From assembly GCA_021495925.1 (NCBI GenBank), contig JAKEKT010000058.1, positions 1-64,000 of the forward strand: a stretch of 64,000 nucleotides of DNA, in the 5' to 3' direction. This DNA is from Diplodia intermedia (lineage: Eukaryota; Ascomycota; Dothideomycetes; Botryosphaeriales; Botryosphaeriaceae). The position numbers were made by a program, and so were the translations under genes. Position 1 is the first letter of the stretch. The number at the start of each line of letters is the position of its first letter. A model generated the notes under the pieces. The model did no database searches and was not told the origin of the DNA. It saw only the letters and a list, made by a program, of their open reading frames with translations. This document shows positions 31,136 to 43,342 of this stretch, one piece after another.

Positions 31136-32077
31136 ATGCGCGGCTTCTCCGCCTTCGTCCTGGCCCTGTGCCTGCTGTGCACCCTTGTCGCTGCCAACTT
31201 CCCCGTCGACGCCGAGGATTATGCCCTAGGCTTCTTCCACCGCAGGCAAGACGGCTCTGGAGCTGCATCTGCACCCAGCACGCCCGACGCCACATCAGTA
31301 GCAACCTCGGCCACTCAAGCTACCACCACCGCGGAGCCCACGTCGTCCTCCAGCACGCCATCTGCAACCTCGGAGGAGACCACTGCAGCTCCCGCCACTA
31401 CGACCGAGGAAACTTCTGCTGCCCCATCCAACACCGCGGCTACCACCACCGCCACCTCCGTCCCCGCATCTTCCGCTGCTGCCGGGACCACTCAAACCAA
31501 CACGGCCGTCGCCACGTCTGGCGGTGCTTCCTCTGCTGCTGCTGGCACCACTGCAACTGCAGGCGGTTCCTCTGCCACCAGCTCGTCCTCGCTTGCCAAG
31601 ACTACTTCGAGGACGACCTTCAGCTCTGCTGTAGTCGCCAGCTCCACCGAGGCATTCACCACGACCATCGTCACCGTCACCAATGGCCAGTCTGCAACCC
31701 TCACCAGCACCGGCAGCAGCACCCACGTGTCGACGTCCTATTCCATGGTCACCAGCGCCGCAGTCCTCAACAGCGACGGCTCGAGCTCGGGTAGCTCTGG
31801 CATGAGCTCGAGCACCAAGAAGATCATCGGTGGTGTTGTTGGCGGTGTTGGCGGTGCCATTGTGCTCGGCGCCCTTGCCATCGTCGCATGGCGCATCTGG
31901 GGCCGCAAGAAGACCCAGGTCGACGATGACGACGACTACACGCTGGCCGGCAGCAACGCTCACCAGCCGCTGAACACGGAGAAGCGCAACAGCAACTCTC
32001 CCAACGACATGTTCAACCGCACGCTCGAGCAGCACCACACGCCCGGTGGCCGCGTCAACGCCGCAGCAAACTTCTAA
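31136..32077 (+). CDS. Ser/Thr-rich single-pass surface protein (Wsc/Mid2-like layout)
   Basis: One exon of 313 residues in a CCACCATGC context. A signal peptide ends near residue 20. Residues 40-225 are a mucin-like Ser/Thr/Ala domain that would be heavily O-mannosylated. A short linker (STKKIIGG) leads into a glycine-rich membrane helix (about 230-252, IIGGVVGGVGGAIVLGALAI), followed by RIWGRKK and an acidic, polar cytosolic tail (DDDDD, NDMFNRTLEQHH). This is the layout of fungal wall-stress sensors (Mid2/Wsc) and of Skg6/Axl2-like proteins. There is no WSC cysteine domain, so it is closer to Mid2. A role in sensing wall stress is an inference from architecture only. Confidence 0.75.
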   Translation: MRGFSAFVLALCLLCTLVAANFPVDAEDYALGFFHRRQDGSGAASAPSTPDATSVATSATQATTTAEPTSSSSTPSATSEETTAAPATTTEETSAAPSNTAATTTATSVPASSAAAGTTQTNTAVATSGGASSAAAGTTATAGGSSATSSSSLAKTTSRTTFSSAVVASSTEAFTTTIVTVTNGQSATLTSTGSSTHVSTSYSMVTSAAVLNSDGSSSGSSGMSSSTKKIIGGVVGGVGGAIVLGALAIVAWRIWGRKKTQVDDDDDYTLAGSNAHQPLNTEKRNSNSPNDMFNRTLEQHHTPGGRVNAAANF

Positions 32078-33258
32078 GAGTCCCCAACTTCTAAGAGTCC
32101 TCAGTGGCTGCCCGTTACGAGCATCACGATTGAATTTGTCTTGCATTGCAGTGGAGTTTGATTTTTCTCTCGGGCCGCCCTCAAAGTGGCGGTACCTCAT
32201 CTTTCATAATCTCGCGTTTACAGCCAACATCCCGTCCAACGTGATGCGGATTCTTGTTTTTCATTGTTCCATTCACGAGGTGCATACGTGGCATGCGACG
32301 ACTATACGTCGAGCAAGCAGGATATACCGTTGAAAAAGAATGATTTTAGTACGGGATTACGAGATCCGTTGGTTAGAAAGACAGCATACCCCTTCCTCTT
32401 TCCTTGTCGGGTTGTTTCACTCGTCTCATATCTAGGAGGTTTGCTTGGTTTGGCAGGAGGATATTCGGCGGTCTTGAAACCGCACGAACTGTACAGTCTC
32501 TCATCAAATAGCAATATGTATGTACGTAGACAGTGGCGATTATGGTCGCCTTCTTAATCCTCAACGTCATAACAATTACGACAAGTCAGTGACAAAAGCG
32601 ACCCATGCATTCCCGGGCTGTGCTGGTGAGATTGCGGTGTGACCGGAAGGGTCGCGTACGCGGTTTCAGTGGTGTCTCAAAGGCTGGCGACAGTCGCCAT
32701 CCGCAGCGGCTGCGACGCGCTCGGCAGTCAACCACACACCACACGCCCGCCTTGATCTGCTGCCGCTGTGCCCTTTGCGGGCTCCCCATTTTGCCGGCGA
32801 GCATGAACGGCCGCCCCGCCCATCTTGCTCTCCTCTCTTTGCTCGAACTTCCTCAACGCACTTGCTTCGCTTCCGGCCCTGCCGCCCAGCCATCAGCTCG
32901 AGTCAGCTCCCAGCTTTGTGTCACAGCCACCGCCGTCCGGCAGGCCACAGCAGCCAGCCAGCCGACCGACCGACCGACCCAACAGACCCGCCGCTCTGGC
33001 CCTGCGCCCTGTCGATCCTCTGTCTCACCCTCAGCCTACCGCCCGCCAACCGAAGCCGAGCACGACGCCCCGCGTCATTACACACCGACCAAACGATGCT
33101 TTTCCCCACCGTGCGGATAGGTTAGCAAGCAGATCGAGCAGAGGACAACAACACAAACCCTTCCGTCACCGCCATTCGACAGCATCGAAAAAGTCCCTCG
33201 ACGTCAAAGGGAGGGTCCGCCAAAAAAAAAAAAACAGGAAAAAGGGAAAAAAGAAAAA
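32078..33258. other. Intergenic region between two surface-protein genes
   Basis: The 3' flank of the first gene is AT-richer, and the right part is GC-rich with a short GACC tandem (about 32963-32980) and an A-rich stretch just before 33259. No gene is seen. Confidence 0.5.
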
Positions 33259-34672
33259 ATGCGGATACTTTACTCATCACCTCCAATCGCACGGACGACG
33301 ACGACAACGACGACGAGACCGACACGATCACCGAGCCCCGGCCGCCTCTCGGCGACGGCGGCAGCGGCAGCATTGCTGTTGCTGTCCTCCCTGTCGTCGG
33401 TATGCAGCGCCGGCGCGAATCCGATCGCTGTCCGTGGCGTCGAGGCCGCCGCGGTTGCTGTCGGCAGAGACGTGCGTCTGGTGGTGCGCCAGTCTTCGGA
33501 CAACCTGCAGACGTTTGGGGAAGCGCTCGGCGGCAAGAGCGCGGCGGCGATCTCGAATTCGGGGGACGATGAGAGGGGCTTCATGGTTGATGGGGATACT
33601 TTTGTGAGTTGGGCCCCTGCGAGTCCTGTTGTTTTTGGAGGATGCGTTGGTGGGGGTTTGGGCAGGGTATTGCGGTGGTTGCTAAGGGGGCGAGGGGCTT
33701 TCCGGATGGGTGCGGTGTGGAACGTGGTCATCTAGAAATCTTTCTAGGATTTACTGTAAGAGGTTGGACCGGAGTTCTGCGACAACGGTGCTCCTAGTTG
33801 GCGGCCGTTGCCAAGAGTTGGATGTGGAGATGAGCGACGCGGAGGCGGAAAGGAAGGATGGCGTAGTTTGAAGGAATGGTTTTGCTAACGTCAAACCACA
33901 GAACTCCTTCCAGGAGGCTGCGCAAAGGACGTGCGATAACCAGTTCAATGACTGTGCAGATGTAAGTGCTAGGTTTTCTCGCTCTCAAAGCCAGAAAACG
34001 TTACTAAGCCATGCCTATGTAGGCAGCAAACGCGCAAGGCAACAAGGGTGACTTCACTGTGGACGACTGCAATACACAGAAGTGTAAGCACCTGCGCTTG
34101 TGACAAACTTACTCTGTCCACATGCTAAACTTCTTGCAGCGAGCTGTCAAGCAGCTCAGAGTTCCGCATCGATAACGACCTTCGGTGCCGTGGTACAGCA
34201 GACTGCCGTCTCGTCATCGTCCTCGTCATCTTCTTCCTTTTCTTCGTCCTCATTCTCAACTTCATCCTCTTCCTCTTCCTCATCCTTGTCTTCCTCAAGC
34301 ACCACCATCTCCTCCGCTCCTGAAGTCGAAGCTACCACCTCCGCCCCGCCGCCGCCTCAGACGACCACTTCTGCCCCTCCTGAGACCACAACGTCTGAGC
34401 CTCCCGAGACCACCGCCGCTCCCGAGACCACCGCGTCTGAGCCACCTGAAACCACCGCCGCCGCCGCACCGGTCACCAGCAGTGAGTCGAGTGTCGAAAG
34501 CGTACCGCCACCCAGCACCACCGCCGAGGAGGCGGAAACGACGACTGTTGCTGCTCCGGCTGCCGCCACGTCAGCGGAGGAGACGACGGCGAGCGCGACA
34601 CCCACGGGAACAGTGAACATCGGGCCGGATCCGGATTTCCCCGATTTCGATTTGATTTGCGATGAGCTCTGA
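33259..34672 (+). CDS. Secreted Ser/Thr-rich protein with conserved cysteine motif
   Basis: Four exons (33259-33603, 33902-33961, 34023-34083, 34140-34672) give 332 residues; the introns are 298, 61 and 56 nt. A hydrophobic segment (33-50, ending SSVCSAG) acts as signal peptide or anchor after an unusually long Arg/Thr-rich start. The middle holds the pattern TCDNQFNDCADAAN...DDCNTQKSSC (near 122-158), a cysteine motif common in fungal secreted proteins of unknown role. The C-terminal 150 residues are a Ser run and then many PET-T repeats (PPETT), probably O-glycosylated, ending PDFPDFDLICDEL. There is no GPI signal. The long first intron could hide another exon. It was likely secreted into or bound in the cell wall. 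Confidence 0.7.
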
Positions 34673-35412
34673 GAGCCGTAAATATTTTCTTTTATTCCCA
34701 CTGTATTCCCTTATGTATTCCTATGTGATTTGGTTCGAATGAGAGTATGCCATATTTTCACAAGCGTTCCCTTCTATGTATTCCTTTCTCGGTTTTTTGG
34801 CGTAGAGGAGCACGAGGAACAAATATTCTGGAGCCTCGTCTTCTTAAAGGCATATCGAGCATGACGTCCAAGGTGTGGCCTTAGGACCGAGTATATACGA
34901 TTGAAGAAAGCGGAGAACTAGAAGGCAACAAGCATCCGGTTTTTCTAACAAGCCTCTAGCCTTTGCAGAATCAATGACGCTTATATAATGAGAATAGTCG
35001 TTGTTAGCTTGTCCCGTATTATATGACAAAAGTGAAGCTTATCAGCCGATGCATTCCTATGCCAAGAACGACGCAGAAGTGATGGCAATGATGTGTAGGT
35101 TCGATTTGGTTTGTCTGGCACGCATAGAGTTGTAAGTCAATTCTATTGTCGTCGTTGTGCGACTGTAAAAACAAAGAATAGTCGGAAACGGTTCCGGTAG
35201 CGTGGATGGCACGACGGCTACGTCAGGGAGCTGGCCGGCGGAGGAATGTCGGAACGGCGGAGGGCAATCGCCGATTGGTTGTTCCGTTCAATTAGGGCAA
35301 GAGCCAAGGCCGATCGATCGCGCGGGCGGTCTGAGTCCAAGCGCAAAAGTTGGTCGACAATTCTGGCGAAGACAACTCCGCCGCTCTCCAGGCGCGTTTC
35401 AACCACCACGCC
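34673..35412. other. Intergenic region upstream of MTR4
   Basis: No gene is seen. The left half is AT-richer and may hold the 3' UTR of the surface protein; the right half is the MTR4 promoter and leader. Confidence 0.5.
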
Positions 35413-38400
35413 ATGGACGAGCTCTTCGACGTCTTCGAAGGGCAGCCTGGCCCTGCCCAGGACCCGCCGCCCAAGCCGTCCAAGAAGAACAAAAAGAGGC
35501 AGGCCAACGGCGATGTCAAGTCCTCAACCGACGAAACCGCGCCACCCACCAACGATGCCACCATGAGCGATGCTCCACCCGCGCCGCAGGAGGACTCTGC
35601 TGCTGCTGCAAACGGCGCCGATCCGCAGACGCTTGCAAAGCGCCTTCGTCGCGACGAGCCCGACCCCGTTGTCACCGATAGCTTCGAGACGGAGCAGTCA
35701 CGCGAGATTGCCGCCGCCGCCGGTCTGCAGGCGCAGAAGGACGGCGCCGCCGTCGTGCTGTCCCACCAAGTCAGGCACCAGGTCGCGCTGCCCCCGGACT
35801 ACGACTACATTCCCATCTCTGAGCACGTTGCGCCCGAGAAGCCCGCCCGCGAGTATCCCTTCAAGCTCGATCCCTTCCAGCAGGTGTCGGTCCACTCCAT
35901 CCAGCGCAATGAGAGTGTGCTTGTGTCCGCCCACACGTCCGCTGGTAAAACCGTGGTCGCCGAGTATGCCATTGCACACTGCCTCAAGAACAACCAGAGG
36001 GTCATCTACACGAGTCCGATCAAGGCCCTCAGTAACCAGAAGTACCGCGAGTTTATGGCGGATTTTGGAGACGTCGGTCTCATGACTGGAGATGTCACTA
36101 TCAATCCTACCGCGACCTGTTTGGTTATGACTACGGAGGTATGTCACCGAGGTCGACACAATCGTTCCAAATACTAAAGGTCGGCAGATTTTGCGCTCCA
36201 TGCTCTACAGAGGTTCCGAGATCATGCGCGAAGTCGCCTGGGTCATCTTCGATGAGGTTCACTACATGCGTGACAAGTGTAAGTCACATTGGCTTGTTGA
36301 GGATTCGCGATAGCGATACTGACTTGAAACAGCTCGTGGCGTCGTTTGGGAGGAAACCATCATTCTCCTGCCCGACAAGGTCCGCTACGTCTTTCTTTCC
36401 GCCACAATCCCCAACGCCATGCAATTCGCCGAATGGATCACCAAGACCCATAATCAGCCGTGTCACGTTGTATACACCGACTTCCGACCCACTCCCCTCC
36501 AGCACTATTTCTTCCCTGCTGGCGCCGATGGCATACATTTGGTGGTGGACGAGAAGGGCGTCTTCAGAGAGGAGAATTTCCAGAAGGCAATGCAAACCAT
36601 CTCGGACAAGGCAGGAGATGACCCGGCCGACGCCATGGCAAAGCGCAAGGGTAAAGGCAAGGACAAGAAGCTCAACAAGGGCGGCCAAAAGGGACCCTCG
36701 GACATTTACAAGATCGTCAAGATGATCATGATGAAGAACTACAATCCGGTCATCGTCTTCAGCTTTAGCAAGAGGGAGTGCGAAAACCTCGCCCTGCAGA
36801 TGAGCACGCTTTCCTTCAACGAGGAATCCGAGAAGCAACTTGTCACCAAGGTCTTCAGCAGCGCCATTGAGTCTCTCAGTGAGCAGGACAGAGAGCTGCC
36901 GCAGATCCAGCATCTGCTGCCGCTTCTGAAGCGCGGCATTGGTGTACATCACTCTGGCCTCCTGCCCATCCTCAAGGAGACCATCGAGATTCTCTTCCAG
37001 GAAGGTCTGATCAAGGTCCTCTTCGCAACCGAGACTTTCTCCATCGGTTTGAACATGCCTGCGAAGACTGTTGTCTTCACGAGCGTTCGCAAGTTTGATG
37101 GTGTGTCTCAACGCTGGGTGACGCCATCCGAGTTCATTCAGATGTCCGGTCGTGCCGGAAGACGTGGTCTTGATGACCGTGGTATTGTCATCATGATGAT
37201 CGACGAGAAGATGGAGCCCACTGTTGCAAAGGAGATTGTGCGTGGTGAGCAAGACAAGCTCAACTCCGCTTTCTACCTGAGCTACAACATGATTCTGAAC
37301 CTCATGCGTGTTGAGGGCATTTCTCCGGAGTTCATGCTCGAACGTTGCTTCTTCCAATTCCAGAACACTGCAAGCGTTGCTGGTCTCGAGAAGCATCTGA
37401 GTGAGCTGGAACAGCTGAAGGCCATCATAAGCATCCCCGACGAGAGCAGCATCCGCGATTACTACGACCTGAGGCAACAGCTCAACCAGTACACCAAGGA
37501 CATGCGCGATGTCATCACACATCCAAACTACTGCTTGCAGTTCATGCAGTCGGGTCGCCTTGTGCGCATCAAACACAAGGACTTTGATTTTGGCTGGGGC
37601 GCTGTGGTGAACTACACACACCGCAAGCCTGCCAAGGGTCAGAAGGCTGCTGACATCTCGCCTCAGCAGTCGTATGTGATTGATGTGCTACTCCAAGTTG
37701 CAAACGATGTGACTTTCGCCCCGCAAGTCAGTTCGGAGTTGCCTCAAGGAGTGCGGCCCCCTGGACCTGGCGAGAAGGGCAAGATGGAAGTTGTTCCGGT
37801 GTTGCTCTCCTGCATCGAATCAATTGGGCATCTGCGCATCTTCCTCCCGCCAGACCTCAAGTCTCCCGACCAGAGGGTCTCAGTACGCAAGGCTCTTGAG
37901 GAGGTCAAGAAGAGGTTCCCCGACGGCATTGCCATTCTCGACCCCATTGAGAATATGGGTATCACGGATGAAGGCTTCAAGAAGCTGCTGCGCAAAATTG
38001 AGGTTCTCGAGTCTCGGTTATTGTCCAATCCGCTGCACAACTCGCCCAGATTGCCGGACCTGTACGACCACTATGCGGGCAAGGTCGAACTCGGCAACAA
38101 GATCAAGGACGTCAAGAAGCAAATCAACAACGCCCTTTCGGTCATACAGCTGGACGAACTGAAGTGCCGCAAGCGTGTGCTCAGGCGTCTGGGTTTCATC
38201 AACGAAGCAGACGTTGTCCAGCTCAAGGCCAGAGTGGCGTGTGAGATCAGCACTGGAGACGAGCTTGTGCTGAGCGAACTGCTTTTCAACGGCTTCTTCA
38301 ACGAGCTCACGCCTGAGCAATGCGCTTCTGCCCTGAGCTGCTTCATCTTCGAAGAGAAGAGCAACGAGACGCCGACGCTGAGAGAGGAGCTCGCAAAGCC

Positions 38401-38792
38401 TTTCCGTGACATCCAAGCCCAGGCACGCATTATCGCGAAGGTTTCTCAAGAGAGCAAGCTGGCGGTCAATGAGGACGAGTACGTTGATGGTTTCAAGTAT
38501 CAGCTCATGGAGGTCGTCTTCGCGTGGTCCAAGGGTGCAACCTTTGCCGAGATCTGGTAAGTTTTGGCCGACAGCCCAACCATCAATTTCCACGACTAAT
38601 GTGCATTGTAGCAAAATGACGGACGTCTACGAGGGCAGCTTGATCCGCCTCTTCCGTCGTCTCGAGGAGCTGCTGCGCCAGATTGCACAGGGCGCGAAGG
38701 TCATGGGCAACAACGATCTCGAGCAGAAGTTCGAGAAGGCGCTCGAGGTGATCAGGAGAGACCTGGTGGCTGCACAGTCCTTGTACTTGTAA
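35413..38792 (+). CDS. MTR4: Mtr4 (Dob1/SKIV2L2), exosome RNA helicase
   Basis: Four exons (35413-36138, 36188-36278, 36333-38556, 38612-38792) give 1073 residues, the family's usual length. After a low-complexity acidic N-terminus come the Ski2-like helicase motifs: SAHTSAGKTVVAEYA (motif I, GKT at 178-180), the DEVH box at 264-267, LSATIPNA (III), GVHHSGLLP (IV), ATETFSIGLNMPAKTVVFT (V) and QMSGRAGRRG (VI). The arch/KOW insertion (FGWGAVVNY) and the C-terminal DSHCT domain ending VAAQSLYL identify Mtr4 rather than Ski2. It feeds nuclear RNAs, such as rRNA precursors and aberrant tRNAs, to the exosome, alone or in TRAMP. All three introns keep the frame. Confidence 0.96.
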
Positions 38793-39419
38793 GCAGTGAA
38801 TACCATGCGGCTAGGTGGGATCTAAAGGGAGAGCGAGCACGGGGCTGGGGCATGGTGCATGTTCAGCGAGTGGCATTGCGGCGGCGTTGGGTGTTCGGCT
38901 GAGCTCAATTGCAGGATCCGCTTTGGGCGTTAACCTTAGATAGTCGAATGTGGCTTGTTTCTTTGGCCAAAAGCAGTGTTTTCAGGATAGTAATGGATGC
39001 AGAAGCAGCGCGGCGCGAGAGTCGCGCGGCGTTGCGCCCGAGTGGCGCACAGCAGCACGTGTGCAGAATCTGCTTCGGCGTGACAGCACATGCGGCTCAC
39101 CGTATTTCCTTGCAGTATAGACGGCCCTGTCGGTTGTGGTGGAGACCACGGCGTTCGAGCGCCTTACTGGCCTCGGGCGGCGGCGGTGGCCCGGGCGCCG
39201 CTTGGCGCGGCTAGAGCCTAGCTTTGGTCCTCTTTGGCCTGGCAATGGCTTGGGACGCCAGGCCTGCTGCTAAACATCCACTGACACCTCGCTGTCCCAC
39301 CTCGCTCTTTCATCGACCACCTCACCTGCGCACCTCACGCCTCCTCCAGTGGGCGTCGTCCACATCTCTATCAACCCGGCCTCTTCATCTCCGCTGAAAC
39401 AGCGAAAGGCCCGCCAGCC
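38793..39419. other. Intergenic region
   Basis: The 627-bp spacer holds the MTR4 3' flank and the STS1 promoter with a CT-rich leader. No gene is seen. Confidence 0.5.
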
Positions 39420-40430
39420 ATGAACAGCGTTCTCGCCACTTCTCCCTTTGCCGCGCCGCATCTTCTACAGCACAACCGCCTCTCGCCAAACCGCTCCAGT
39501 GCGTCTTTGCTCCCGCCGCCGCCCGTCCACGCCAAGCTAACATGCCCTGCAGTGCCGCCCGCACCGTCCCAGATGTCCTCACGCAAGCGCAAAGCCGACG
39601 AAGATCATGCCGACGCCGACGAGCGCATGTCTGCATCCCCCGAGCGCTCGCCCTCGATGGGCCAGCGAACCCTCATCCAGCCGTCGGCCCGCCACGGCAG
39701 CAAGCGTCTGCGCACCAACATCAGCGGCCGCCCCCTCGGTCTTTCCCGCCTGCTGGAGACGCTAGGGCCCGAGGACATGAGGAGTCTCCTTCAATCGATC
39801 TGCCAGCGGCACCCGGACATTGGCGCCGAGGTCGTCAACACGGCCCCCCGTCCCAGCGTCGCCTCCGCACTGCAGGTGCTCAACAACTACGAATCCGCCC
39901 TCCAAGCCGCCTTCCCCTTTGGCAATCGCAACACCTCCGACTACGCCTACAACCGGGTCAGGCAACCTCTGCACGACCTTCTCGAAGCCCTCAAGGACTA
40001 CACCCCGCACTTCCTCCCGCCAAACGAGATGCAGCCCGCCACATCCCTTGACTTCCTTGATGGCGCCACCGAGATCCTTCACAAGCTGCCCAACTGGGAC
40101 ACTTTCCAGCACAACCGCCACAAGCAGGAAGCGTACGAAGAGATGGCGAAGGCCTGGGCGATGGTCGTCAGGGAGGCAGGGAAGAGGGGCGGTGGCATCC
40201 AACTGGGATATGGCGGCTGGGATCAAAAGATTTCGAAGCACAACGAATTGTCCGGCGGCAGGATGCAGGAGGCGGTCAATGAGCTGCGATCGCACCTGGG
40301 CTGGATGGGCGGCAATGGCGCAGCCGCGCAGCAAGCAGGCGTGAACCCCAACGATCCAACCTCGATACGGCAACAGCTGCTCAACGGTACATATGGCATG
40401 GTTGCTCCCGTCCGCGTTGGTCCCTGGTAA
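39420..40430 (+). CDS. STS1: Sts1/Cut8 proteasome tethering factor
   Basis: One exon of 336 residues in a CAGCCATGA context. A basic, proline-rich N-terminus contains SSRKRKADEDH, an NLS-like stretch, and SKRLRTNISGRPLGLSRLLE. The conserved core begins LESLG-like (LETLGPEDMRSLLQSICQRHP) and goes on through NNYESALQAAFPFG, YAYNRVRQPLHDLLEAL and KDYTPHFLPPNEM, then LPNWDTFQHNRHKQEAYEEM. This is the Cut8 six-helix bundle. The family binds 26S proteasomes and anchors them at the nucleus; in yeast Sts1 is needed for their nuclear import. The extended N-terminus before the RKRK motif is not conserved, so a start at the internal ATG near 39572 (MSSRKRK) is also possible. Confidence 0.88.
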   Translation: MNSVLATSPFAAPHLLQHNRLSPNRSSASLLPPPPVHAKLTCPAVPPAPSQMSSRKRKADEDHADADERMSASPERSPSMGQRTLIQPSARHGSKRLRTNISGRPLGLSRLLETLGPEDMRSLLQSICQRHPDIGAEVVNTAPRPSVASALQVLNNYESALQAAFPFGNRNTSDYAYNRVRQPLHDLLEALKDYTPHFLPPNEMQPATSLDFLDGATEILHKLPNWDTFQHNRHKQEAYEEMAKAWAMVVREAGKRGGGIQLGYGGWDQKISKHNELSGGRMQEAVNELRSHLGWMGGNGAAAQQAGVNPNDPTSIRQQLLNGTYGMVAPVRVGPW

Positions 40431-41629
40431 ACAATGAAAGTGGGGAAACAAAAAGGTTTCCGCGTCATCGGCTTGCAAGTTTGCCGAGCGACGTTGTGGG
40501 GGTTTTCTGGCTTTTTCTTTTGATATCAAATTAGTGCAAGGCGGGGGGGCGTTCTCTGATGCTTTGCCGAATAGGCCTCCTTTTTTTTTCCCTTTCATTC
40601 CTTTTCTCCTTGATCACACCATGGTTTCCATAAACAACGTCTCCTACTGTAGCTCATCATTGGCGTTGGAGGTGCATCATCGAAGACTGGCTGGGTTTTT
40701 CATGCGGGCATCTGAGCTTTTTCTGTTCCTGATTTGGCTGTTTTCTGTTTTCCGCTCTGGATGTACACCTCCATCCGTCGTTTGAGCACTGCATCATGAT
40801 ATCAAATGGCGCTACTCCATCTACCAGCGCGCACGCACAGCATTCATAGCCTTTAGGGTAATGGAAATCTCATTGATCCCATCAGTGGTGGGTGCCGCAG
40901 CTTCCGTTATACGTTAGTTTACGGGCTTAGTGTTTTTCACTGATGATGGTTTGGAGTACGGTGTCAGATGCCCATTTACAGCGAGTCGAAGGCCACTAAC
41001 AAATGAGCCATGGAAAAGTAGCGCGGACGCTTCCTGTTTGAGCTTATGAGCCTGACGGATTACTCTCGAAGGGTCAGAGAGAAAGTGGAGCCAACTACTC
41101 ATCTACAGGCTAAACCCCATTAGGATATATTCCACATTCGTCTATTTACCGTGTACGGTCGGACGAAGACACTTACATTCACCAGACGCGGACGCGGTGG
41201 GGTTCACTTTCGGTGGTGGAGCTTGTGCCTGGGTCGCTCCTTCCTTCTTTCCTGTCCGCGCCCTCGCACCCACGCGCCCTAGGCCCGCTTCGCCGGACGC
41301 CGACGCGGACCGTTATATCTTTCCTTCTTTTCCGCACACACCTCCGCGACCTTTTCTCTTCGTCGTCGATACCCGCTCAACACCCGTCCGTCGTAGCCGA
41401 GCCCACCCACCGCCGTCCTCCTCGACCACTTCACAAAGGCTGCAGCGAGCTTGCCCCCATTCTTTGAACGCGCACGCTTTAAACGACATTGCTAGATTTC
41501 CCTACCTCACCCGGCTAGAAAGGCTGCGCCTCACCTTTTAAGAACATCCACCTCACTTGCGATCGGTCGAGCAGCGAACCAGAACGCACCAGCAGCTTCG
41601 ACGTGGGCCGCACGCCTGTCACCGTTACC
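40431..41629. other. Intergenic region with pyrimidine-rich leader
   Basis: About 1.2 kb. The part before 41630 is rich in TTCC and CCTC and probably serves as promoter and leader of the next gene. No gene or RNA is seen. Confidence 0.5.
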
Positions 41630-42665
41630 ATGGCTAATGATAAAGGCCTACGTGTGCAGATCTCGCACAAAAAGGAGTATCTCGCCACCGATGAAGAGCA
41701 ACTAGACGGCGTCGTTACGAGGTACATCGAGGCTGGATCCGGTCAGAGTTTCTCAATCCATTGGAGCTTCGGGGAATGGTTTCCGTTCAAGGACACCCAC
41801 ATCATGAGTACGGTCTCTTTGGACGGTAAGTACGTCGACTGCCTGGCGTTTGCGCCGGAGAACATGAGCAAACCGGAAGGCTTCACTCTGTATGGGGCTC
41901 GAGTCATGAAAGATGAGAAATGGTATCAGCTTCCGTTCTCGTTCGCGGACCTCAACATAGGTATGGAGCTCTGCTGATTGAAACAAATTCGCGTTCTGAC
42001 GACTTCGCCACAGACGAAGACAACCATGGCATCAATGATACCGGTCTCAAGGAGAAGGTTGGATCTCTTGGTGAGATCAGCATACGTTTCTGGAGAATTG
42101 AGAAGCTTGGCGAGATCGAGTGCAATGGCAGAATGCCTGCGTTTGAATCTCTGAACTCTGTCCCAGAGAAAGCGCTAAAGGGTCGGGCTGTCTCACAACA
42201 GGCATTGTATGTCAAGGCATTTTCAACCGTCTTTGTCGAGCATTACTAATCTACTACAAAGCCTAGGAGATGCACGCAGGCTAGACGCCAGCGTTAAGAC
42301 ATGGGATACCCGCTATATCGACCCCAAGGACAAGCCATTCCAAGTGTTCAACTTCCGCTACAGGTCTCGCTCCGGGCTACAAGCACTCGGCCTGATTCCC
42401 AGGACACCTGAGCCTGCACTGAGACCGATGAAGCGACGACAGGTAAATGAGGAGTTCTTGATGCAAAATGTGTCTCTAGAAATTCTCTGACGTTCATGTG
42501 TAGGAGGCCCAACAAAATGTCGATCCACAGATCAAGCCGGAGCCTGACGTCAAGCGGGAGCGGGGAGACAGCGATGAAGAGGACGGTGCTGAAAGGAAGT
42601 CTAAGCGGCAGCGTGGTTCGCACGTCTTTGAGGATGTCGAGACAATCGATATGACCGCAGACTAG
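41630..42665 (+). CDS. DUF7918-like fungal protein
   Basis: Four exons (41630-41960, 42014-42206, 42262-42442, 42504-42665) with 53-61 nt introns give 288 residues. The N-terminal two-thirds form a beta-rich domain: YIEAGSGQSFSIHW, a YVDCLAF segment, and SLGEISIRFWRIEKLG near 125-140. This looks like DUF7918, a domain spread among filamentous fungi and often next to a charged tail. The C-terminal 60 residues are charged and disordered, with KPEPDVKRERGDSDEEDG and ERKSKRQRG, which look like a SUMO consensus (IKPE, VKRE) and a nuclear localisation signal. No enzyme motif is visible. A nuclear role is an inference from the tail. Confidence 0.7.
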
Positions 42666-43342
42666 ACGACAGAGGCAACGGGAAGGAAGTGTATGTTTCT
42701 GCTGCCGTCCACGTGGAAGGGAAAACCAGGGCAAACGGGTTTGATAGCGTGCTAAAGACGATTGCTCGGCTCATGACATGGCACTCGTGTAAGGTCATTG
42801 ATCAAGATGGCTATAGAGCTGATAGGATCAAGTGGTTGTTAACGAAATGTCCATGACGTAACACTGGTTGGAGGAGTGTTTGTTGATGGCGATGCATTCA
42901 ACCCCTTAGTGCCATGATCAAAAGTCACTAATTTCTGACGCGTCTACAGCGATCAGCAATAGGAGGTGTGACGGATGATGGCGGGCCGAGATTGGCGGAG
43001 ATCAGGTGTTGAGGTGTGGTTGATGGTGCGGGGGCGGGAGGGGCGGTGACCTCGGTCTGTCGGCTGTTCCCCACAAAGCCAGCTGGGGTAAGGCAGGGGG
43101 ACAAGCTCTAAGCTCTCCCAGCCGCGGCCCAGACGCGCAGCTTTAAATCCACACCACCCGAGCATTCCGGTTCCCATTGACTTCTGCTCTTCTCAGCTTA
43201 CCTGAGATCCTGCACTCCTATAAAGTCCGTGAAACACTTTGAATCCGGCAACGTTGAGAGTCCCCACTCCACCCCCACATTTGCATCCGTCAGCAATCAA
43301 CAACAACAAACGCAAGATAAGAGAAAGAGACAGACATCCACC
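42666..43342. other. Intergenic region
   Basis: No gene is seen. The right part, with an AAC/CAA-rich leader before 43343, is the promoter of the thiolase gene. Confidence 0.5.

Noticed and set aside
36284..37621. 445-codon minus-strand frame over MTR4
   Set aside because: Mirror of conserved helicase exons; no domain of its own.
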